Of a stretch of DNA of 45,813 nt, positions 7,216-13,511 are shown piece after piece. The DNA is from Streptomyces hydrogenans (GTDB lineage Bacteria; Actinomycetota; Actinomycetes; Streptomycetales; Streptomycetaceae): NCBI RefSeq assembly GCF_014656075.1, contig NZ_BNBS01000063.1, positions 2,863 through 48,675 of the forward strand, written 5' to 3'. The stretch's first letter is position 1. Each line of letters opens with the position of its first letter. The translations under genes were made by a program, and so were the position numbers. Below the pieces are notes generated by a model that saw only the letters and a program-made list of their open reading frames with translations, made no database searches and had not been told where the DNA came from.

Positions 7216-8130
7216 ATGGACGCGAACACGAAGGTGGACGCGAGGGCGGAGACGAGTGAGACCGGGAGTCCGACGGCCTCTCGTGGTGCGAGGACGGAAG
7301 GGCCGACCTGGGATCTGGCTCCCGGTGACGACTCCGGCGCGGCGATCGTGGTCATGATCGGGCGCCAGATCAAGGTGTGGCGGGAAGCGAAGGGTCTGCG
7401 GGCGGGCGAGCTGGGGCGGTTGATCGGGTACGGCGAGGACATCGTTCGCAAAGTCGAGCGCGGAGCCCGTATCCCGCGTCCTGAGTTCTTGGACAAGGTG
7501 GACGAGGCGCTGGGGGCCAACGGCCTCATCTCAGCCATGAAGCCAGATGTCCTGAAAGCCCGTTACCCCAAGAAGCCGCAGAGTCTGTCGAAGCTGGAGG
7601 GTCAGGCGGTCGAGTTCTCCATGTACACGATCTTCTGCCTGCACGGTCTGCTCCAGACCGAGGACTACGCGCGAGCGATCATGCGGACCTTCCGCCCGCT
7701 GTACCAGCCGAAGGAGCTGGAGCGTTACGTGGCCATCCGGGTCGGGCGGCAGCGAGTGCTGCGGCGGCTCCCCGCACCGGAGTTCAGCTTCGTGATGGAG
7801 GAGTGGGCGCTACGACGGCCCGTCGGCGGGAGGGAGGTGATGGCCCGGCAGCTGGAGCACCTGCTGGAGGTCGGGGACATGCCGAACGTCGAGATCCAGG
7901 TGATGCCGACGGCGCACGCGCAGCACCCGGGGCTGTCCGGGTCGGTCAGCCTCCTGAAGTTCCCCGACGGCTCGGCGGCGGGCCGCTCCGAGGACCTCAA
8001 CGGGGGCATGCCGACGACCGAACTCAAGGTGCTCAGGTCCCTGGAGCTGCGGTACGGCATCATCCGCAGCCAGGCGTTCACACCGGCGGCGTCACGCGAC
8101 TTCATCCAGGACCTGCTGGCAGCGACGTGA
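7216..8130 (+). CDS. XRE-family regulator with DUF5753 domain (WhiJ-like)
   Basis: A 304-residue protein from ATG 7216, with GGAG at 7200-7203; in-frame GTGs upstream are less well placed. Residues ~45-100 form the helix-turn-helix (VWREAKGLRAGELGRLIGYGEDIVRKVERGARIP). Residues ~115-295 match DUF5753 (VEFSMYTIFCLHGLLQTEDYARAIMR, RVGRQRVLRR, EEWALRRPVGGREVMARQLEHLLE, VEIQVMPTAHAQHPGLSGSVSLLKF). This is the WhiJ-like class, which in Streptomyces works with a small DUF397 protein encoded next door and is linked to developmental and antibiotic control. Here the DUF397 gene starts 72 nt downstream and an HATPase gene diverges upstream, giving the standard three-gene module. The N-terminal ~40 residues are unstructured and acidic. 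Confidence 0.9.
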   Translation: MDANTKVDARAETSETGSPTASRGARTEGPTWDLAPGDDSGAAIVVMIGRQIKVWREAKGLRAGELGRLIGYGEDIVRKVERGARIPRPEFLDKVDEALGANGLISAMKPDVLKARYPKKPQSLSKLEGQAVEFSMYTIFCLHGLLQTEDYARAIMRTFRPLYQPKELERYVAIRVGRQRVLRRLPAPEFSFVMEEWALRRPVGGREVMARQLEHLLEVGDMPNVEIQVMPTAHAQHPGLSGSVSLLKFPDGSAAGRSEDLNGGMPTTELKVLRSLELRYGIIRSQAFTPAASRDFIQDLLAAT

Positions 8131-8202
8131 CCCGCACGGCGGGCGGGGTTCGTGGAGTGCAGCCGTGGGGGAGTAGCCACGTAACCGACCTGAGGAGCGG
8201 AC

Positions 8203-8397
8203 GTGAACCGTACTCCCGAGCTGCACTGGTTCAAGAGCAGCTACAGCAACGGTGGCGGCGAGACGTGTGTCGAGGTCGCCACCACCCCCGGCACCGTCCA
8301 CGTCCGCGACTCCAAGAACGTCACCGGCCCCCGGCTCGCCTTCGGCCCCGCCGCGTGGGCCGGCTTCGTGGCGGCGCAGGGACGAACGGGCCGTTGA
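8203..8397 (+). CDS. DUF397 small protein, partner of the XRE regulator
   Basis: A 64-residue protein from GTG with a strong GAGGAG ribosome-binding site at 8192-8197. It has the full DUF397 signature: WFKSSYSNGGGETCVEVA near the N-terminus, VHVRDSKN in the middle, and FGPAAWAGFVAA before the end. DUF397 proteins are paired with WhiJ-like XRE regulators and are thought to antagonise or modulate them. It follows the XRE gene in the same direction with a 72-nt gap, so it may be co-transcribed or have its own promoter. Confidence 0.92.
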   Translation: MNRTPELHWFKSSYSNGGGETCVEVATTPGTVHVRDSKNVTGPRLAFGPAAWAGFVAAQGRTGR

Positions 8398-8587
8398 CCA
8401 CGGACGGTCGGGGCGGGGCGCTCGGCGCGCTTCGAGTGCTGCCGTCGGCCGGGTGAGTATCGCCCCCGTCCTTCGCGCGGCGGCCTCGCTGCGGACGAGA
8501 GGTGCCGTGGGGGGACGCAGGGGCCTGACTGCCGGTGCCAGGCAGCCAGGCCCGGCCGGCTGTGTGCGCGTCCCGGCATTTCGGGGG

Positions 8588-8643
8588 CTTCTCGCGGTAC
8601 CTACGTTGGTGGGCGACGAACTTCTCGCGTGTGACGCGAGAAG
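8588..8643. promoter_or_regulatory. 23-bp perfect palindrome plus extra half-site upstream of the DUF3592 gene
   Basis: CTTCTCGCGT (8621-8630), GTG spacer, ACGCGAGAAG (8634-8643) form a perfect inverted repeat that ends 23 nt before the start codon at 8667. A further direct copy of CTTCTCGCG lies at 8588-8596, exactly 33 bp (about three turns) upstream of the first arm. This looks like an operator; a leader hairpin is the alternative. The rest of 8398-8587 shows no gene. Confidence 0.5.
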
Positions 8644-8666
8644 CCCTTCCGGACGAACGGAACCCG

Positions 8667-9221
8667 ATGGCAGGAAACGAAGGCGGCGGATCCGGCACGA
8701 ACCCCCCCTCTGTCTACGAGCAGGCCGTGGCGCCGAAGAGTCTGTCGCCGCGTGCGGGAGCGATGATGTCGCTGGTGCTCGCGGTACTGCTCGGAGCGCT
8801 GTCGGTCCTGGTGATGGCTCCGGCGGCTCGGCATCTTCGCTCGCTCCAGGACGGTGAACGGGCTCAGGCGACGTTGACCAGAAGTGGCTCGTGCATGGCG
8901 GGGAACTGCCAGGTGACCTTCGAGGCGAACGGTCGGACCGTCGTGGCGGATCTGCCGGTGGGCAGCGGTGGCGGGAAGTTCGGGGTCGGGACCCGGTGGG
9001 CGGTGAGGTACCAGGCCGACGATCCGCTGATGGTGGCCCGTGAGGAGGACACCGGAGGCGGCGGCGCCTTGGTGCTTGCGGTGCTGTCGGGAGCGTGCGC
9101 GCTGTTCTTCCTGGTGCCGGGGGTCTGGATGGCGCTCTCCTTGCGGAGGCAGCGGCGGCGTGCGGACATCGGCCCGCGCCACACCTCCGGCGGGACGCCC
9201 GACCGGGGCACCGCGGCGTGA
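8667..9221 (+). CDS. DUF3592-family membrane protein
   Basis: A 184-residue protein. The frame is open further upstream, but ATG 8667 is chosen because the sequence before it contains the palindrome and lacks coding character; its ribosome-binding site is weak. Two membrane helices lie at ~33-52 (MMSLVLAVLLGALSVLVMAP) and ~132-152 (ALVLAVLSGACALFFLVPGV). Between them is a small beta-rich domain (ATLTRSGSC, CQVTFEANGRTVVADLP, VGTRWAVRYQADDP) typical of DUF3592, with two Cys (near residues 75 and 80) that could form a disulfide. The tail is basic (RRQRRR), so it should be cytoplasmic. The function of the family is unknown. It is preceded by the palindrome at 8621-8643. Confidence 0.75.
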   Translation: MAGNEGGGSGTNPPSVYEQAVAPKSLSPRAGAMMSLVLAVLLGALSVLVMAPAARHLRSLQDGERAQATLTRSGSCMAGNCQVTFEANGRTVVADLPVGSGGGKFGVGTRWAVRYQADDPLMVAREEDTGGGGALVLAVLSGACALFFLVPGVWMALSLRRQRRRADIGPRHTSGGTPDRGTAA

Positions 9222-9341
9222 CCCGGCTCGACTCCGGTGCGGATCTCGGAGGTGTCGTGGTCAGGGGCCTCCCGCGGCGTGAGGGTCAAGCCCGGCCCTC
9301 TTCCGGCCCCGAATGTCCGTCGGTTGTGGTTCGCTGCCGGG

Positions 9342-9917
9342 ATGACCCAGGACTTGGAGACCGTCACCTTCGACTCGGCCGAGGCGTTCGAGGAGTGGCT
9401 CGGGGAGCACCACGCCGACTCGGCCGGCATCTGGCTCAAGCTGCGGAAGAAGGGGCCCGGGGTCGTCGCGCTCGACTACGCCCAGGCGCTCGACGTGGCG
9501 CTCTGCTACGGCTGGATCGACGGCCAGAAGGCGAAGTTCGACGACCTGTGGTGGCTCCAGCGGTTCACCCCGCGCAGGCGCGCCAGCCGGTGGTCCAAGA
9601 TCAACCGGGAGAAGGTGGCCGCCCTGACCGCGCAGGGGCGGATGCGTCCCCCGGGACAGGCCGAGGTCGACCGGGCCAAGGCGGACGGCCGCTGGGAGGC
9701 GGCCTACGACAGCGCGCGGACGATCACCGTGCCGGACGACCTCGCCGCCGCCCTGGCCGCCGACCCGGCCGCGGCCGCCTTCTTCGGAACCCTCGACAGC
9801 GCCAACCGCTTCGCGATCCTCTACCGCGTCCAGGACGCCAAGCGCCCCGAGACCCGCGCCCGCCGCATCGAGCAGTTCGTCGCCATGCTGGCGAAGGGCG
9901 AGAAGCCGCACCCGTAG
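9342..9917 (+). CDS. YdeI/OmpD-associated family protein
   Basis: A 191-residue cytoplasmic protein. ATG 9342 is preferred over upstream starts because MTQDLETVTFDSAEAFEEWL matches the family's usual N-terminus. The conserved blocks are WLKLRKKG, ALDVALCYGWIDGQ, WLQRFTPRRRASRWSKINREKVAAL and, near the C-terminus, FFGTLDSANRFAILYRV with AKRPETRARRI. These define the YdeI/OmpD-associated group, whose biochemical role is not settled. It stands alone between the DUF3592 and alpha/beta hydrolase genes, all in the same direction with about 115-120 bp gaps. The downstream gap 9918-10032 is GC-rich without a clear terminator. Confidence 0.85.
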   Translation: MTQDLETVTFDSAEAFEEWLGEHHADSAGIWLKLRKKGPGVVALDYAQALDVALCYGWIDGQKAKFDDLWWLQRFTPRRRASRWSKINREKVAALTAQGRMRPPGQAEVDRAKADGRWEAAYDSARTITVPDDLAAALAADPAAAAFFGTLDSANRFAILYRVQDAKRPETRARRIEQFVAMLAKGEKPHP

Positions 9918-10032
9918 CCCGGGCGCGGGCCGGGCCGGGCCCCGGTCGGCGGCGGCGGTTCGGGGGCGTTGTCAGTCCCGTCCGCTAGCGTCCGGAAGGG
10001 ACCTTGTCCGTCGCGCACTTGGGGGCACCACC

Positions 10033-10743
10033 ATGGACATCCTGCTCATCGCCGGCTTGTGGCTCGACGCGTCCGCCTGGGACGAGGTCGTGCCCGAGCT
10101 GACCGCTCTGGGGCACCGGCCGGTGCCGGTCGCCCTTCCCGGGCAGGGTGACGGGGACGCGTCCGCGACGCTGGAGGACCAGGTGCGGGCGGTGCTCGCG
10201 GCGGTCGACGCGGCGGAGGGGAAGCCGCTGGTGGTGGGGCACTCGGCGGCGGCGAGCCTGGCCTGGCTGGCGGCCGACGCGCGGCCGGGGGGAGTGGCCG
10301 GGGTCGCGCTGGTCGGCGGCTTCCCCGGCGAGGACGGGAAGGCGTACGCCGACTTCTTCCCCGTGGCGGACGGCGTCGTGGCCTTCCCCGGCTGGGAGCC
10401 CTTCGAGGGCCCGGACGCGGCCGACCTGGACGGGCCGGCCCGCGAGCGGTTCGCGGCCCGCGCCGTCCCCGTCCCCGAGGGGGTCGCCAAGGGCGTGGTC
10501 CGGCTGACCGACGAGCGCCGCTTCGGCGTGCCCGTCGCCCTCGTCTGCCCCGAGTTCACGCCCGCCCGGGCCAAGGAGTGGATCGCCGCGGGGGACAGCC
10601 CCGAACTCGCCCGCGCCCGGCACGTCACGTACACGGACCTCGACTCCGGCCACTGGCCGATGTTCACCCGCCCGCGCGCGTTCGCCCGCGCCCTGGCGGA
10701 CGCCTGCCCGCCGGCGGCTCAGTCGGCGGTCACGCCCCAGTAG
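10033..10743 (+). CDS. Alpha/beta-hydrolase fold protein
   Basis: A 236-residue soluble protein. It begins MDILLIAGLWLDASAWDEVV, the usual first strand with oxyanion residues. The nucleophile elbow is VVGHSAAAS (Ser71), and the C-terminal His is in LDSGHWPMF (His207). An acidic residue near CPEF (~172) could complete the triad. The closest relatives are small esterase/hydrolase proteins of unknown substrate in actinomycetes. Its 3' end overlaps that of the convergent 140-residue gene by 25 bp, so the two transcripts must be complementary at their ends. No obvious ribosome-binding site beyond CTTGGGGG is seen. Confidence 0.85.
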   Translation: MDILLIAGLWLDASAWDEVVPELTALGHRPVPVALPGQGDGDASATLEDQVRAVLAAVDAAEGKPLVVGHSAAASLAWLAADARPGGVAGVALVGGFPGEDGKAYADFFPVADGVVAFPGWEPFEGPDAADLDGPARERFAARAVPVPEGVAKGVVRLTDERRFGVPVALVCPEFTPARAKEWIAAGDSPELARARHVTYTDLDSGHWPMFTRPRAFARALADACPPAAQSAVTPQ

Positions 10744-11141
10744 CCGATCTCCGAGGGCGCGTCGTTCTCGTACAGGACCGTGCAGCGGCCGAGGCCGCGG
10801 CGGGGGAAGAGGTCGAGGTCGGCGCGGAGGGCGGCCTCCCACTCGGCGGCGGTGGGCCTGCCGCGGGGGCACCAGGCGCGGACCTCGTCCTCCGTCAGCG
10901 GGCGCATGTACGGGCCCTCTTCGGGCTCCGTGGCGGCCACCGTGTGGATCTGGTCCAGGACGGTCGCGGTGCCGCCGGTGAAGATGAACTCGGCCCAGTC
11001 GGAGCTCTTCCACAGCTCTCCGACCGTCCGGCCGGTGAACCCCCGGTCGTCCTCGGCCAGTTCCGCCTCCTGCGCCCGCCGGAAGGCGGCCGGCAGGTCG
11101 CTGTCGTACGGTCCGGTCTGCCACCAGCAGTCGCCACCCAC
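10719..11141 (-). CDS. Hypothetical 140-residue protein
   Basis: The coding frame starts with GTG at 11141, preceded by a strong GGAGGGG ribosome-binding site about 6-8 nt upstream, which decides the start although the frame is open much further. The protein is acidic, with many Trp (CWWQTGPYD, LWKSSDWAEFIF, EIGYWGVTAD). Motifs include LTEDEVRAWCPRGRPTAAEW and LDLFPRRGLGRCTVLYEND. I do not recognise the family. There is no signal peptide or membrane helix. It converges with and overlaps the alpha/beta hydrolase gene by 25 bp, and diverges from a VOC gene 95 bp away. Confidence 0.7.
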   Translation of the reverse strand: MGGDCWWQTGPYDSDLPAAFRRAQEAELAEDDRGFTGRTVGELWKSSDWAEFIFTGGTATVLDQIHTVAATEPEEGPYMRPLTEDEVRAWCPRGRPTAAEWEAALRADLDLFPRRGLGRCTVLYENDAPSEIGYWGVTAD

Positions 11142-11235
11142 GGTTCCACCCCTCCACGACTCCGGACGTCCGTACGCCCGTTCGTGTCGCACGGTAGGGC
11201 CCGGGTCCGACGGAGGGGCCCGTACGCTGGCCCGC

Positions 11236-11628
11236 ATGGCATGCCGCATCAGTGAACTGGTCCTCGACTGCGCCGATCCCGAACGGCTCGCCGCCTTCTG
11301 GTGCGAGGTCCTCGGGTACGTGGAACTCGACCGGGAGGACGACGGGAGCATCGAGATCGGACCGCCCGGCACCGGCTTCGGCGGACCGCAGCCGACGCTG
11401 GTCCTCAGCCCGAGCGACGACCCCCGGCCCGGCAAGCTCCCGCTCCACATCGACGTCAGCCCGACCGACCGCGACCAGGACGCCGAGCTGGCCCGGCTCC
11501 TCGCCCTCGGCGCCCGCCCGGCGGACGTCGGGCAGACCGGCGAGGAGAACTGGCACGTCCTCGCCGACCCGGAGGGCAACGCGTTCTGCCTCCTGCGGCG
11601 GCGCGTCGACCCGGTGCCGCCGGCCTGA
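11236..11628 (+). CDS. VOC-family (glyoxalase/dioxygenase fold) protein
   Basis: A 130-residue protein starting MACRISELVLDCADPERLAAFWCEVLGY, the classical VOC N-terminus of the Glyoxalase_6 type. The second half has LPLHIDVSPTDRDQDAELARLLALGA and WHVLADPEGNAFCLL. Metal-ligand candidates are His in LHIDV and Glu in DPEGNAFC. The family includes glyoxalases, dioxygenases and antibiotic-binding proteins; the substrate here is unknown. The last codons and the stop are part of a 33-bp tandem duplication that extends into the downstream gap. It is divergent from the 140-residue hypothetical gene. Confidence 0.85.
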   Translation: MACRISELVLDCADPERLAAFWCEVLGYVELDREDDGSIEIGPPGTGFGGPQPTLVLSPSDDPRPGKLPLHIDVSPTDRDQDAELARLLALGARPADVGQTGEENWHVLADPEGNAFCLLRRRVDPVPPA

Positions 11629-11666
11629 CCCCGGCGCGTCGGCCCGGTGCCGCCGGCCTGCCTCCG
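11601..11666 (+). repeat. 33-bp tandem duplication across the VOC stop codon
   Basis: Copies at 11601-11633 and 11634-11666 match at 30 of 33 positions. The first copy encodes the last residues RRVDPVPPA and the TGA; in the second copy TGA has become TGC. The length is a multiple of three, so loss of the first stop would extend the protein in frame. The remaining gap (11667-11741) shows no gene. Confidence 0.85.
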
Positions 11667-11741
11667 GCGCGCGCCGGACGGGCCGAGCGCCGCGTCCGAA
11701 TGTCGCCAGCGGTCCGGCCCGTCCCGGCCGACGCTGGACCC

Positions 11742-12233
11742 ATGGACACCTTCACGCCGCGGGCCGTCGAGCCCGCCGCCCTCACCGCGCTGCGCTCCGC
11801 CGATGACGCCGGACGCCCCTTCGCCCCGTACACCGCCGAGGAGGGCGGCGAGCCGCTGCGCTGCTGCCTGCGCCGGGCCGTCCCGGGCGAGCGCGTCGGT
11901 CTCGTCGCGTACGCCCCGCTGCGGCGCTGGGCGGCGGACACGGGCGCGGCGCCGGGGGCGTACGACGAGGTGGGGCCGGTCTTCGTGCACGCGGAGGAGT
12001 GCGGGGGGCCGCAGGAGCGGCAGCCCTCGGAGGCGTACCCCTTCGAGCGGGCGGGGGTGCTGCGGACGGTCCGCCGGTACGGCGCGGACGGCCGCATCCT
12101 CGGCGGCCGCCTCGTCGAACTCCCCGGCCTGGAGGAGGCGTTCGCCGACGCCTTCGCCGACCCGGACGTCGCCCTGGTGCACGTGCGGGCGGTCGAGTAC
12201 GGCTGCTTCCTCTTCGAGGTGCGGCGCCCCTGA
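11742..12233 (+). CDS. DUF1203 family protein
   Basis: A 163-residue protein from ATG 11742. It has the DUF1203 layout: a short N-terminal segment, LRCCLRRAVPGERVGLVAYAPL, then GAYDEVGPVFVHAEECG, RTVRRYGADGRILGGRL, and the end block DVALVHVRAVEYGCFLFEVRR. The Cys and His residues in these blocks are family features. The function of DUF1203 is unknown; it is cytosolic. It lies 113 bp after the VOC gene in the same direction and converges with the second VOC gene, with two palindromes in the gap. Confidence 0.85.
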   Translation: MDTFTPRAVEPAALTALRSADDAGRPFAPYTAEEGGEPLRCCLRRAVPGERVGLVAYAPLRRWAADTGAAPGAYDEVGPVFVHAEECGGPQERQPSEAYPFERAGVLRTVRRYGADGRILGGRLVELPGLEEAFADAFADPDVALVHVRAVEYGCFLFEVRRP

Positions 12234-12309
12234 CGTCCGTGACCCGGCCGTCCCCGTCCCTCCCGGACCGGCGCCCGCCCGCCGAGCGCCGGCCCGGGAG
12301 GGCGTGCGT

Positions 12310-12340
12310 GCGTACGTACGCGAGGACGTGCGTACGCACG
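12310..12340. terminator. Two adjacent perfect palindromes between convergent genes
   Basis: GCGTACGTACGC (12310-12321) and CGTGCGTACGCACG (12327-12340) are each perfect self-complementary sequences, 5 bp apart, just beyond the stop of the minus-strand VOC gene (12343-12345). They may act as terminators or as a protein-binding site; the near-alternating purine-pyrimidine run is unusual. Confidence 0.4.
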
Positions 12341-12342
12341 GA

Positions 12343-12810
12343 TCACTGCACGCAGAACTCGTTCCCCTCGGGGTCGGTCATCACCACCCACGCGCCGCCC
12401 TGCTCGGCGACCCGCCGCAGCACGGACGCGCCCAGCTCCTCCAGCCGCTCCACCTCGGCGTCCCGGGTGCCGGACGGGGCGTGCACGTCGAGGTGGAGGC
12501 GGTTCTTCACGGTCTTCGCCTCGGGCACCCGCTGGAAGAGGATCCGCCGCCCCAGCCCCGCGCCGTTCTCCTCCGACACCGGGTCGTCCGGGTGCCGCAC
12601 GGCGGCCAGGTCGTGCCACCCCAGCCGCTCGTCCGGCTTCCCCGCGCGCACGGTCACGGTCGCCTCGGCCGGCACGGCACCGGCGGCGAGCAGCTTCCCC
12701 ACGAGCCCGCTGTGGTCCTCCTCCGCGTACCCGAGGGCGGCCGCCCAGAACGTGGCCTGGGCGTGCGGGTCGGCGGCGTCGATGACGAGCTTCCAATGCA
12801 GTGCGTTCAT
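12343..12810 (-). CDS. VOC-family protein, divergent from the CGNR regulator
   Basis: A 155-residue protein with start MNALHWKLVIDAADPHAQATFWAAALGY. Later blocks are NRLHLDVHAPSGTRDAEVERLEELGA and WVVMTDPEGNEFCVQ, with the usual VOC His and Glu positions. It has a long middle region (KPDERLGWHDLAAVRHPDD) as in two-domain Glyoxalase_6 proteins. The start codon abuts a 21-bp palindrome that separates it from the CGNR gene, so the mRNA is probably leaderless; there is no ribosome-binding site. The CGNR regulator is the obvious candidate to control it. Substrate unknown. Confidence 0.86.
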   Translation of the reverse strand: MNALHWKLVIDAADPHAQATFWAAALGYAEEDHSGLVGKLLAAGAVPAEATVTVRAGKPDERLGWHDLAAVRHPDDPVSEENGAGLGRRILFQRVPEAKTVKNRLHLDVHAPSGTRDAEVERLEELGASVLRRVAEQGGAWVVMTDPEGNEFCVQ

Positions 12811-12831
12811 GTAACCACTTATACTGGTTAC
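12811..12831. promoter_or_regulatory. 21-bp divergent promoter/operator palindrome for leaderless VOC and CGNR genes
   Basis: The whole interval between the two start codons is GTAACCA (12811-12817), a 7-nt spacer, and TGGTTAC (12825-12831), a perfect inverted repeat. TATACT (12820-12825) is a -10 box placed 6 nt before GTG 12832, and on the other strand TATAAG (12823-12818) lies 7 nt before ATG 12810. Both transcripts would thus start at or next to the start codon. A regulator bound here would block both promoters. Confidence 0.7.
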
Positions 12832-13452
12832 GTGAACGAGTCCGCCACCGGAACCGCCGGATCCCCTGGAATGACCCTCGTCCCCCGCGACGGGCAGCGC
12901 TTCCGCTTCGACGCGGGCGCGCTCTGCCTGGAGCTCCTCCTCACCGGCGGGCCCGGGCCGGTCGCGAGCCGCTACGAGTCGCTGGACCACCCGGACGGGC
13001 TGCTGGCCTGGGTACGGGAGTGCCGCCTGCCCGCCGGCCTCGACGCGGACCTCGTGGTCGCCGACGACGCGCCGGCCCGCTTCCGCGCCGTCCGGGACGC
13101 CCTCTGGCGCCTCGCCCTCGCCCGCGCGGAACGGGCGCCGTACGCCCCCGCCGACCTGGCCGTCCTCAACGAGGCCGCCGCCGCCCCGCCCCTCGTCACC
13201 CTGCTCGCGCCCGACGGCACGCGCGCGTGGGGCGCCGGGGCCACCGCCACGGCCCTCCTGGCCACCGTCGCCCGCGACGCCGTCGACCTCTTCACCGGCC
13301 CGCACGCCGACCGCGTCCGCGTCTGCGCCGCCGACGACTGCGCCCTCCTCTTCGTCGACACCTCCCGCCCCGGCGCCCGCCGCTGGTGCTCCATGACCCG
13401 CTGCGGCAACCGCCACAAGGCCCGCGCCCACCGCGCCCGCGCGACCTCCTGA
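12832..13452 (+). CDS. ABATE/CGNR zinc-finger regulator
   Basis: A 206-residue protein starting with GTG. The N-terminal ~20-150 region has the ABATE layout (RFRFDAGALCLELLLTGG, then LVVADDAPARFRAVRDALWRLALA). The C-terminus is a CGNR zinc finger with C165, C170, C186 and C191 (CAADDCALLFVDTS, RWCSMTRCGNRHKARAHRAR), a DNA-binding module of the stress-regulator type. No ribosome-binding site exists, since the upstream 21 bp is a palindrome with a -10 box, so translation is probably leaderless. It likely autoregulates and controls the divergent VOC gene; possible cues are small toxic molecules, by analogy with other VOC-regulator pairs. It ends at a strong hairpin. Confidence 0.88.
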   Translation: MNESATGTAGSPGMTLVPRDGQRFRFDAGALCLELLLTGGPGPVASRYESLDHPDGLLAWVRECRLPAGLDADLVVADDAPARFRAVRDALWRLALARAERAPYAPADLAVLNEAAAAPPLVTLLAPDGTRAWGAGATATALLATVARDAVDLFTGPHADRVRVCAADDCALLFVDTSRPGARRWCSMTRCGNRHKARAHRARATS

Positions 13453-13499
13453 GCACGCCGAAGGCCCCGCCCGGGATCGGGCGGGGCCTTCGGCGTGCT
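13452..13499. terminator. Bidirectional terminator between CGNR and RarD genes
   Basis: Perfect 22-bp arms at 13452-13473 and 13478-13499 with a GGAT loop; the core is GGCCCCGCCCG / CGGGCGGGGCC. It begins on the last base of the CGNR stop codon and ends 12 nt before the RarD stop, so it can serve both converging transcripts. Confidence 0.92.
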
Positions 13500-13511
13500 G
13501 CGGCGGAACGG

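Noticed and set aside
6672..8397. Prophage or toxin-antitoxin remnant around the XRE gene
   Set aside because: No phage genes or att sites are present; the ATPase/XRE/DUF397 set is a common chromosomal Streptomyces module.
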